DNA of 21,057 nt. Source: Egerieenecus sp048201975. Lineage in GTDB: Bacteria > Bacillota > Clostridia > Christensenellales > Aristaeellaceae. Under the pieces are notes generated by a model. It saw only the letters and a list, made by a program, of their open reading frames with translations, did not search any database and was not told where the DNA came from. The stretch spans positions 1 through 21,057 of the forward strand of contig DBFBGQ010000065.1 of assembly GCA_048201975.1 (NCBI GenBank). The letters are read 5' to 3'. Position numbers and translations under genes: made by a program. Within the stretch, counting starts at the first letter, position 1. Each line of letters begins with the position of its first letter. Of this stretch, positions 15,197 to 21,057 are shown one piece after another.

Positions 15197-15915
15197 ATCT
15201 CTTGCCCCTTTCTGCTTGCTGCGCGTTCCAGGCGGCGTACATGCTCCGCCGCCAGCGCCAGAAATTCCCGATTGGTGGGCCGGCCTTTTTCAGGATCCAC
15301 CGTATGTCCGAACCATTTTTCAATGGCAGGCAGGCTGCCGCTGCTCCACAGGGATTCCAGCGCGCTGCGCAGATCCCGCTCCACTGCTCCCGGGCGCAGG
15401 GCATACCGCTGCGCGAAGCATGGATACAACCGCCGGGTTACGGACTGCAACAGCGGCGGGTGCGCGGCGCACCAGGCTACCATTTCAGGCAGGAAGTCCG
15501 CCGCACGCAGCTCCCGCTTCAGTCCCAGCTCCGCCAGCAGCCTCTGCGCCGCCGCCGTCAGGGACGGAAGCAGCGGCCCACACAGGTGGGGCAGTCCCTG
15601 CTGCCGTTCCAGGGCCTGTGCTGCGTCCACGCAGGCTTCGATGCTGCTGTCCAGGGGAAGATGGCAGTCTGCCGCCTGCGCCCCGCCCAGGCAAAGCATC
15701 CAGGGAGGAGGCAGCGGTGGATGCGCGGCCAGCGCCGCAAGCAACCCGGGACGGTCCTCCAGCACCAGCAGCTCCACGCCGCCAGCGTCCAGGCGCTGCC
15801 ACAGGACGGATTCCCGGCAGGTCCAGCCGGCCTGCCATGCCTCGCCCAGATTTTCCAGGGCCAGGGCCAGCGCCTGGGCGCGGGTGGGGGAACGCAGCAT
15901 GACCAGCGCTTGCAC
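15175..15915 (-). CDS. Spo0A C-terminal-domain protein with degenerate N-terminal half
   Basis: 246 residues. Residues about 122-230 match the Spo0A DNA-binding domain: LLAELGLKRELRAADFL, then LLQSVTRRLYPCFAQRY, PGAVERDLRSALESLW (recognition helix region) and WFGHTVDPEKGRPTNREFLAL. The first about 110 residues occupy the place of a receiver domain but lack the acidic pocket and a clear phosphorylatable Asp-Lys set, so phosphorelay control is unlikely. It is probably a DNA-binding regulator of unknown targets, not the master Spo0A. GTG at 15915 is supported by GGGGAGG 7 bases upstream; an ATG at 15920 is out of frame. It overlaps cysK by 22 bases, so it may regulate or be regulated with cysteine synthesis. 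Confidence 0.8.
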   Translation of the reverse strand: MQALVMLRSPTRAQALALALENLGEAWQAGWTCRESVLWQRLDAGGVELLVLEDRPGLLAALAAHPPLPPPWMLCLGGAQAADCHLPLDSSIEACVDAAQALERQQGLPHLCGPLLPSLTAAAQRLLAELGLKRELRAADFLPEMVAWCAAHPPLLQSVTRRLYPCFAQRYALRPGAVERDLRSALESLWSSGSLPAIEKWFGHTVDPEKGRPTNREFLALAAEHVRRLERAASRKGQEICASIRN

Positions 15916-16021
15916 GCCATCGCCTCCCCGCCGTTTTTTTCCTGGGATACATTCGCCGCTTGAACGGGAAAACCCTTTGCAGCGGTGGGAATTTCACCTG
16001 CCGGGAACGTGGAGACGCAGG

Positions 16022-16060
16022 AAAAATCGCCGCGCCCTGGAGACAACGCTGGGGCACGGC
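16022..16060 (-). terminator. Intrinsic terminator after the GyrI-like gene
   Basis: On the minus strand GCCGTGCCC (16052-16060) pairs with GGGCGCGGC (16029-16037) around a 14-base loop, and GATTTTTCC follows. It separates the GyrI-like gene from the Spo0A-like/cysK unit, for which no clear promoter could be seen in 15916-16020. Confidence 0.55.
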
Positions 16061-16067
16061 CGGGCGC

Positions 16068-16562
16068 TCAGCGGATAACGTAGCAATAGTCCAGGATGAT
16101 GCGCTGCTCCTGGTCCGGCGTGGTGTATCGCGGGCACAGACAGTTTTCAAAGGACCAGGTTGCCCCTGACGGGTCCTGCAGCGGGGTCATCCCCTGCTGG
16201 GCCAGCGCCTGGAGGCAGCCGCTGGTGTCGTGCACCTCTTCTTCGGCGCCGCGAATCCAGCATACGCCCAGCCGCATGGGCGGAAAGTCCAGGCAGGCAA
16301 AGCCCTGCGGCGCCTGTGTGTTCGCGGGCGCAAACATGCCGATCCAGTATTCGGTCAGTTCGCCTTTTACCCGGCGCTCCAGCCCCACATATCCCCCTGC
16401 GCTGGCCCACGTTTTGGACAGTTCATCGCCTATGCATGCCTCCAGCTCCTCAAACCAACCGTTGGCAAACCATGCATCCCAGTGCCCGAAGCCTGCATAT
16501 TTCTTGCCAAGAAAGCGCGTTGCCGGCATCTGTTCCCCATACGCCCGAATGATCTCCGCCAT
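16068..16562 (-). CDS. GyrI-like / AraC-type effector-binding domain protein
   Basis: 164 residues, a single small-molecule-binding domain with no DNA-binding part. The segment MPATRFLGKKYAGFGHWDAWFANGWFEELE and the later EYWIGMFAP and FACLDFPPMRLGVCWIRGAEE follow the duplicated beta-alpha-beta pattern of GyrI-like proteins. Stand-alone members have been linked to drug binding or small hydrolase activity; no specific role can be given. Start: ATG 16562 has AGGAGG about 6-9 bases upstream. A longer frame to 16637 would run through the guaB terminator hairpin and overlap guaB, so it is rejected. Confidence 0.75.
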   Translation of the reverse strand: MAEIIRAYGEQMPATRFLGKKYAGFGHWDAWFANGWFEELEACIGDELSKTWASAGGYVGLERRVKGELTEYWIGMFAPANTQAPQGFACLDFPPMRLGVCWIRGAEEEVHDTSGCLQALAQQGMTPLQDPSGATWSFENCLCPRYTTPDQEQRIILDYCYVIR

Positions 16563-16595
16563 GGGTCCTCCTCCTTGGGAAATAGATAGATAAGA

Positions 16596-16623
16596 GAGGA
16601 AAGGCAGTACAGCGCCTTTCCTC
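16596..16623 (-). terminator. Terminator/attenuator hairpin after guaB
   Basis: On the minus strand GAGGAAAGGC pairs perfectly with GCCTTTCCTC around an 8-base loop, followed by the T-rich TCTTATCTATCTATTT. It lies between the guaB stop and the GyrI-like start, so read-through would be needed to express the latter from the guaB promoter. Confidence 0.6.
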
Positions 16624-16636
16624 CCGCAAGTGTACA

Positions 16637-18094
16637 TTATTTGCTGCTGGAATAGTTGGGGGCTTCCTTGGTGATGGTGATGTCGTGGGGATGGCTCTCC
16701 ACCAGTCCCGCGCCGGTGATGCGGATGAATTCGCCGTTCTTGCGCAGATCCTCCACATTGAGCGCGCCGCAGTAGCCCATGCCGGCGCGCAGGCCGCCCA
16801 TCATCTGGAACACGGTGTCCGCCACCGGTCCCTTGTAGGGCACGCGGCCTTCCACGCCTTCGGGCACCAGCTTCTTAGCGTCCTCCTGGAAGTAGCGGTC
16901 CTTGCTGCCGTCGGCCATGGCCGCCAGGGAACCCATGCCGCGGTACACCTTGAAGGAGCGGCCCTGGTACAGCTCCACGTCCCCGGGAGCTTCCTCCGTG
17001 CCCGCCAGCAGGCTGCCCAGCATCACGCAGGCCGCGCCGGCCGCCAGCGCCTTGGTGATGTCGCCGGAATACTTGATGCCGCCGTCGCCGATGACCTTGA
17101 CGCCGTATTTGTCCGCTTCCTCCGCACAGTCCGCAATGGCGGTGATCTGCGGCACGCCGATGCCGGCCACCACGCGGGTGGTGCAGATGGAGCCGGGGCC
17201 GATGCCCACCTTCACGCAGTCCACGCCTGCGCTGATCAGGTCGTGGGTGGCGCCGGCGGTGGCCACGTTGCCCGCAAACAGCTGAATATCCGGGAAGCGC
17301 TTGCGGATAGCCTCCACCTGATGGAGCACGCCCACGGAATGGCCATGGGCCGTATCAATGGAGATCACGTCCACCTTGGCAGCGATCAGCGCCTCAATGC
17401 GCTCGAACACGTCGTGGGTCACGCCCACCGCCGCGCCGCAGAGCAGGCGGCCGTTGGCATCTTTGGCGCTGTTGGGATATTTGGCGTTTTTCTCGATATC
17501 TTTGATGGTGATCAGGCCGCGGAGGTTGTAATCCTCGTCCACGATGGGCAGCTTTTCAATGCGGTGAGCCGCCAGAATCTTCTTGGCCTCCTCCAGGGTG
17601 GTGCCCACGGGCGCAGTGACCAGGTTCTTGCTGGTCATCACCTCGCCAATGGGGCGGGTGTAGTCCTGTTCAAAGCGCAGGTCGCGGTTGGTGAGAATGC
17701 CCACCAGCTTGCCGTCCCGGGTAATGGGTACGCCGCTGATGCGATAACGGGCCATCAAATTTTCCGCGTCCTGAATCAGGTGTTCCGGGGAGAGGAAGAA
17801 GGGGTCGGTGATTACGCCGTGCTCCGAGCGCTTGACCTTATCCACCTGAGACGCCTGCTCAGCAATGGACATATTCTTGTGGATGATGCCCAGGCCGCCC
17901 TCGCGGGCCATGGCGATGGCCATGCGCGCGTCGGTGACCGTATCCATGGCGGCGGACATCACAGGAATATTCAGCTTGATCTTGCTGGTGAGCTGCGTGG
18001 ACAGGTCCACGTCCTTGGGCAGCACCTCGCTGCGATGGGGTACCAACAGCACGTCGTCAAAGGTAAGACCTTCCCGAACAACCTTTTGAAGCAT
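16637..18094 (-). CDS. guaB: Inosine-5'-monophosphate dehydrogenase
   Basis: 485 residues, full length. It catalyses NAD-dependent oxidation of IMP to XMP, the committed step of guanine nucleotide synthesis. The N-terminal FDDVLLVP (12-19) and MSAAMDTVT (46-54) are hallmark sequences. Two CBS domains lie at about 95-205 (SKNLVTAPVGTTLEEA and RGLITIKDI are typical). The catalytic loop is GPGSICTTR with Cys304, GDGGIKYSGD (336-345) binds the phosphate, and the flap contains Arg400-Tyr401. The ATG at 18094 has GGAGGAGG upstream. It is transcribed alone from a strong promoter and stops at a hairpin. Confidence 0.97.
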   Translation of the reverse strand: MLQKVVREGLTFDDVLLVPHRSEVLPKDVDLSTQLTSKIKLNIPVMSAAMDTVTDARMAIAMAREGGLGIIHKNMSIAEQASQVDKVKRSEHGVITDPFFLSPEHLIQDAENLMARYRISGVPITRDGKLVGILTNRDLRFEQDYTRPIGEVMTSKNLVTAPVGTTLEEAKKILAAHRIEKLPIVDEDYNLRGLITIKDIEKNAKYPNSAKDANGRLLCGAAVGVTHDVFERIEALIAAKVDVISIDTAHGHSVGVLHQVEAIRKRFPDIQLFAGNVATAGATHDLISAGVDCVKVGIGPGSICTTRVVAGIGVPQITAIADCAEEADKYGVKVIGDGGIKYSGDITKALAAGAACVMLGSLLAGTEEAPGDVELYQGRSFKVYRGMGSLAAMADGSKDRYFQEDAKKLVPEGVEGRVPYKGPVADTVFQMMGGLRAGMGYCGALNVEDLRKNGEFIRITGAGLVESHPHDITITKEAPNYSSSK

Positions 18095-18143
18095 GGGGCG
18101 ACCTCCTCCTCAACCATTCGTCCTGAAACTTGGATTGTCCGCC

Positions 18144-18172
18144 ATTTTATCAAAAGCGCTAGAAAAAGTCAA
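18144..18172 (-). promoter_or_regulatory. Promoter of guaB
   Basis: On the minus strand TTGACT (18167-18172), a 17-base spacer and TAAAAT (18144-18149), about 50 bases before the start codon. No guanine riboswitch fold is apparent in the short leader. Confidence 0.65.
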
Positions 18173-18228
18173 TGCCGTTTTCGGGCAATTTCCTCCCGAT
18201 TCTGGCACGTCTGGCATTTTTCGACCGG

Positions 18229-18257
18229 TTGCGCCGGGACGAAAATCCATGTATAAT
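18229..18257 (+). promoter_or_regulatory. Promoter of the membrane peptide / phosphoesterase operon
   Basis: TTGCGC (18229-18234), a 17-base spacer and a perfect TATAAT (18252-18257). It is divergent from the guaB promoter. Confidence 0.55.
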
Positions 18258-18304
18258 GAAAGCGCCCTACCATCACACCGGGGAAAGGAGAAGGTTTGTT
18301 GCCC

Positions 18305-18463
18305 ATGGAAAAGCAGAAACTGCCGCGGCGGCCGCTGTACTGGCTGCTGCCCCTGCTGTTTGCCCTGCCGCTGCTGGCGGGGGGCGCCTATGCGGTCTAT
18401 CGCTATTTGCCCCAGCTGGAACCCCTGCTAGAGGTTGCCCTGAAGGTGGTGGTGATCCCGTGA
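18305..18463 (+). CDS. Small membrane peptide, 52 residues
   Basis: A basic N-terminus (MEKQKLPRRP) is followed by one hydrophobic helix (about 11-30, YWLLPLLFALPLLAGGAYAV) and a short outer tail ending KVVVIP. AAAGGAG (18284-18290) precedes it. An in-frame TTG at 18299 would have better spacing (8 bases) and add two residues. The stop codon overlaps the GTG start of the next gene (GTGA), the mark of translational coupling and the main reason to believe the gene is real. Function unknown; it could be a partner of the next membrane protein. Confidence 0.65.
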   Translation: MEKQKLPRRPLYWLLPLLFALPLLAGGAYAVYRYLPQLEPLLEVALKVVVIP

Positions 18464-19386
18464 GGAACCGCATTCCCGGCATGCCCGGCCCGGCGGCGCA
18501 CGTGCTGTGCGTCATCGTTTGCCTGGTGCTTACCGCGCTGCTGACGCTGACGGGCATTGCCTTTCCTGCCGTGCGCCTGGTCACGGACCGCGCGCTGCAC
18601 CTGTCCGTGGCCCAGCAGGACGCGATCATCGACGCCCAGTACGCCCGCATTGGGGAAAAGGTGGACGCCCTGGCAGAGAAATATCCCTTTGAGCCCAAGA
18701 CCGTTATGGATTTCGTTACGCGGCAGAGCCTGATGGACTACAACGCCCAGGTGGTGGACTGGTGGATGAGCTTGCTGGGCGAGGATCCGTCGTTTACCGC
18801 GCCCAGCTATGCCGTGGAGGGCCTGCTGGAGGCGGTAAAGGCGGACGAAACCTTCCGCGCCGGCGTGCCGGAGACCAGTTGGACCGCCACCGCCCGGGAC
18901 AAGATTGTCAAGGGGGTGGAGGACATCGTCACCCAGACGGTGACCCCGCTGCGCCTGTCGCTGATCTCCTTGGCCCTGCCCCAGGTGCTGGCCAAGGTGG
19001 ACGCCCCGGCCCTGATGGGGTACGCGCCCTATCTGCCCTGGGCGCTGGCGCTGGTATGCCTGGCGCTGTCGGGGCTCATGGCGCTGTTCACCCATAAGCG
19101 CATGATCAAGGGCGTGCTGTATATGGGCAGCGCCTGCGGCGCGGCGGGCGTCTGCCTGGGAGCGCTGCTGGGGCTGCTTGCCTGGTTGGATCTGCCCGGC
19201 CGCCTGGCCGGTTCCTCGGCGCTGCTGGGCATGCAGCTGCAGGCGCTGCTTCAGGCGCTGGCCCTGCCCTTCGGCCTGACGGCGCTGGGGCTGCTGGCGC
19301 TGGGGCTGGCGCTCATCGGGGCGCACCAATACCGGATGCGCCGGATCCAGCTTTCATTCATGGAAGGAAGCAGCTATGGAGCGTAA
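18460..19386 (+). CDS. Multi-pass membrane protein of unknown function
   Basis: About 308 residues. One N-terminal membrane helix (about 12-34) is followed by a soluble region of about 150 residues, probably outside the cell and rich in Asp, Trp and Val (AQQDAIIDAQYARIGEKVDALAEKY and VDWWMSLLG are visible). Three to four hydrophobic helices follow (from about 185 to 295), with a short basic cytoplasmic tail. The start is the GTG at 18460 overlapping the previous stop; an open frame extends further upstream to 18172 but crosses the promoter. It overlaps the phosphoesterase gene by 11 bases. I do not recognise a named family. Confidence 0.75.
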   Translation: MRNRIPGMPGPAAHVLCVIVCLVLTALLTLTGIAFPAVRLVTDRALHLSVAQQDAIIDAQYARIGEKVDALAEKYPFEPKTVMDFVTRQSLMDYNAQVVDWWMSLLGEDPSFTAPSYAVEGLLEAVKADETFRAGVPETSWTATARDKIVKGVEDIVTQTVTPLRLSLISLALPQVLAKVDAPALMGYAPYLPWALALVCLALSGLMALFTHKRMIKGVLYMGSACGAAGVCLGALLGLLAWLDLPGRLAGSSALLGMQLQALLQALALPFGLTALGLLALGLALIGAHQYRMRRIQLSFMEGSSYGA

Positions 19387-20116
19387 GATCACCGCCTACA
19401 CGGTTACTTCCACGCGGGTGAGCCGCCCCGTCACCTTCGCCGTGGCGGCCGACCTGCACAACGGCGACTACGACGACGTGTTGGACGCCTTTCGCCAGGC
19501 GGACGCGGTGCTGGTGCCCGGCGATCTGCTCAACCGGCACCGCCTGGGCTGGGAGAAGGCCAAGCGCTTTCTCCAGGAGGTCCCCGACATCTGCCCGGTT
19601 TTCTATTCCCTGGGCAACCACGAGCGCCGCTATCCCGTGCTGCCGTGCTGGCTGGAAATGGTGGAGTGCAGCGGCGTGACGCTGCTGGACAACGCCACCG
19701 CGCGCTTTGGGGACATCGCTCTGGGCGGGCTGAGCTCCGTCCCCCGCCGGGAGGAGCCCGACCGGAAGGTGCTGGAGGAGCTGAGCGCCATGCCCGGCTT
19801 CCGGCTGCTGCTGTGCCACCACCCGGAGTATTTCGCGCCCCATGTGGCGCAGTTTGACATTGATCTCACAGTGGCGGGCCACGCCCACGGCGGGCAGGTG
19901 CAGGTGCTCGGGCATGGGCTTTACGCCCCGAACCAGGGCTTCTTCCCCCGGCTCACCAACGGCTTTTACGAGGGGAACCGGCTGCTGGTCAGCCGTGGCA
20001 TGACCAACTCCGCCGGCGTGCCCCGCATCGCCAATCCCTGCGAGCTTGTGATGCTTACCATACAGCCCGCCGTCGCCTGCTCCGTGCGGGAAAAACGCCG
20101 GAGCGCCGCCCCGTAA
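19376..20116 (+). CDS. Calcineurin-like metallophosphoesterase
   Basis: 246 residues. The two-metal site is complete: Asp26 and His28 in ADLHNG, Asp50 in PGDLLN, Asn81-His82 in GNHE, His147 in LCHHPE, and His168 and His170 in GHAHGGQ. It resembles the YaeI/YkuE group, which acts on lipid-linked phosphates such as UDP-2,3-diacylglucosamine or other membrane phosphodiesters; the actual substrate is unknown. There is no signal peptide or membrane anchor, although YaeI/YkuE-type members often have one. The neighbouring membrane proteins could supply location. ATG 19376 lies within the previous gene's end with GGAAGG upstream. Confidence 0.9.
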   Translation: MERKITAYTVTSTRVSRPVTFAVAADLHNGDYDDVLDAFRQADAVLVPGDLLNRHRLGWEKAKRFLQEVPDICPVFYSLGNHERRYPVLPCWLEMVECSGVTLLDNATARFGDIALGGLSSVPRREEPDRKVLEELSAMPGFRLLLCHHPEYFAPHVAQFDIDLTVAGHAHGGQVQVLGHGLYAPNQGFFPRLTNGFYEGNRLLVSRGMTNSAGVPRIANPCELVMLTIQPAVACSVREKRRSAAP

Positions 20117-20132
20117 AAGGAGGAAATCCGCC

Positions 20133-20879
20133 ATGATGCGAAACCGCTGGATCGCCGCCCTGCTCGCGCTGCTGACGCTGTGCGCGCTGCTGCCCGCCGC
20201 GCAGGGGGAAAGCACGCTCTGGCTCTGCCCGGGCTGCGGCATGAAAAACGATCAGAGCTTTCAGTTCTGCCCCTACTGCGGCACGGAGCGCCCCGCCTGC
20301 CTCCAATGCCCCCGCTGCAACTATCAGACCAACGACCTGAGCTATGTATACTGCCCCATGTGCGGCGCTACCCTGCTGGCAGTGGGAGGCGCGACCGCCA
20401 CGGCCACGCCCCAGCCCTATATTTATGGGCACACGGTGGACCGGTTGGCCACCCGCTCCGGCCCCTCCACGGACTTTACCGGCACGGGCACCTATCGGGT
20501 GGAGGACCAGGATGTGCCCATCTTCAGCGTGGCTTACGATGTCAACGGCGTGGCCTGGGTGCAGTGCGAGGTCAGCTACGGCGGGGCGCTGCGCCGGGTG
20601 TATACGGGGCTAAAGCGGTTTGACGCCACCACCGTGGACCTGAGCCAGGTGCGGGTGGAAACCGGCTATACCGAGGCCAAGCGCGCGCAGATCCCGGCTG
20701 GGGCATCCCTGCGCTACGGTCCGGGCGTGGAATACGGCCTCTACCTGGAGGATCAGGAAAGGCAGCCGGTGCTGGTGATTCATGTGGAAAACAACTGGGC
20801 GCAGGTGCAGTCCACCCAGGCGAAAACGCCCTGGCGGGCCTGGATTCAGCAGGACCAGCTCACCTACCTCAGCCAATAA
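20133..20879 (+). CDS. Exported double zinc-ribbon protein with SH3-like C-terminus
   Basis: 248 residues. The signal peptide is at 1-25 (ALLALLTLCALLPAAQG). Four CPxC knuckles follow immediately (Cys32/35, 46/49, 59/62, 74/77), forming two zinc ribbons, then a short Ala-Thr-Pro linker and, from about 98, two SH3-like beta modules (LATRSGPSTDFTGTGTYRV; ASLRYGPGVEYGLYLED with a W-AQVQ end). Zinc ribbons after a cleavable signal peptide are unusual; they might work as structural metal sites outside the membrane. AGGAGG lies 9 bases before ATG 20133. It is the last gene of the four-gene operon starting at 18305. The SH3-like part recalls the envelope protein at the left end of the window. Confidence 0.8.
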   Translation: MMRNRWIAALLALLTLCALLPAAQGESTLWLCPGCGMKNDQSFQFCPYCGTERPACLQCPRCNYQTNDLSYVYCPMCGATLLAVGGATATATPQPYIYGHTVDRLATRSGPSTDFTGTGTYRVEDQDVPIFSVAYDVNGVAWVQCEVSYGGALRRVYTGLKRFDATTVDLSQVRVETGYTEAKRAQIPAGASLRYGPGVEYGLYLEDQERQPVLVIHVENNWAQVQSTQAKTPWRAWIQQDQLTYLSQ

Positions 20880-20882
20880 AAA

Positions 20883-20916
20883 ACAAACCGCCGAAGGGAA
20901 TCCATACCCTTCGGCG
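20883..20916 (-). terminator. Perfect 10-bp hairpin, terminator for minus-strand transcription
   Basis: CGCCGAAGGG (20889-20898) and CCCTTCGGCG (20907-20916) pair perfectly around 8 bases. On the minus strand the stem is followed by GGTTTGTTTTTTATT. On the plus strand only CAGCGTG follows, and the terminator there would be the repeat's H1. This suggests a minus-strand gene arriving from beyond the right edge. Confidence 0.6.
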
Positions 20917-21057
20917 CAGCGTGTCGAAAAAGTGGGTGAACCCACTTTTTCGAGGAAGCAACTTCGGCCAACCAGAGGTCGTCCGAAGTTGTAAGGAATT
21001 GATTTTGCAAGCAAAATCAACGACCCGCGAAGCCGGCAAAGCCGGCTTACACGAATG
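20917..21057 (+). repeat. Multi-hairpin dispersed repeat, copy B (reaches window end)
   Basis: Matches 6587-6726 without gaps. H1 is TCGAAAAAGTGGGT with ACCCACTTTTTCGA, replacing a C-G pair of copy A by T-A. H2 is identical. H3 has a G-C in place of the G-T pair. H4, AAGCCGGC (21030-21037) with GCCGGCTT (21041-21048), is a perfect stem in which two C-G pairs of copy A became A-T. The match is still running at the window edge, so the element may be longer. Confidence 0.85.
20927..20950. terminator. Bidirectional intrinsic terminator inside repeat copy B (H1)
   Basis: AAAAA, a GTGGGT/ACCCAC stem with a 2-base centre (4-base effective loop), then TTTTT; it terminates on either strand. It lies about 45 bases after the zinc-ribbon/SH3 gene and is likely the end of the 18305-20879 operon. 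Confidence 0.65.

Noticed and set aside
18172..18459. Longer N-terminus for the multi-pass membrane protein
   Set aside because: It would overlap the promoter and the whole 52-residue peptide gene; the GTGA overlap gives a better start.
1..21057. CRISPR arrays, tRNA and rRNA genes, prophage or att sites
   Set aside because: No regularly spaced repeats, cloverleaf-like genes, ribosomal RNA stretches, integrases or phage structural genes were seen on either strand.

Overview
The window looks like a chromosomal piece of a GC-rich Clostridia-type Firmicute, perhaps an uncultured gut lineage near the Oscillospirales or Christensenellales. The grounds are strong AGGAGG-type ribosome sites, a Spo0A-type DNA-binding domain, an ECF sigma factor paired with a membrane anti-sigma factor, TTGACA/TATAAT-like promoters and an IS1182-type transposase remnant. 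The taxonomy is inference; there is no rRNA or tRNA gene here to fix it. Most of the window is ordinary metabolism and transport. The strangest object is a 140-base multi-hairpin repeat present twice.

Left part (1-2581, minus strand): an exported SH3/peptidoglycan-binding protein cut by the window edge, and a zinc-ribbon membrane protein of unknown role. Each has a recognisable promoter. Region 2343-2581 holds divergent promoters.

Transport operon (2582-6540, plus): a periplasmic-type binding protein, a fused double permease and an ATPase, of the class usually annotated as Fe(III) uptake. The binding protein carries a His-Asp pair instead of the ferric-binding tyrosines, so a phosphorylated sugar or phosphonate substrate (AfuABC-like) is a better guess. 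A long hairpin separates the binding-protein gene from the permease. After the operon comes repeat copy A (6587-6726), which includes a bidirectional terminator.

Signalling operon (6932-9708, plus): ECF sigma factor, anti-sigma factor and an exported solute-binding-like protein with no transporter beside it. A separate promoter then drives a cytoplasmic GH35 beta-galactosidase-like enzyme (9871-11841). Directly behind it lies a decayed IS1182-type transposase (11844-12265).

Minus-strand block (12396-18094): metN-metI without a metQ; cysK translationally overlapped with a Spo0A-C-domain protein that has a degenerate N-terminal half; a GyrI-like effector-binding protein; and guaB. Terminators separate several of these units. 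guaB and the next operon are transcribed divergently.

Right operon (18305-20879, plus): a 52-residue membrane peptide, a multi-pass membrane protein, a calcineurin-like phosphoesterase and an exported zinc-ribbon/SH3-like protein, with genes overlapping or nearly touching. Repeat copy B (20917 to at least the window end) follows. The two copies differ at about 13 of 140 positions by eye. Most of those changes keep or improve base pairing in the predicted hairpins, which suggests a structured element that is maintained or spread as such.
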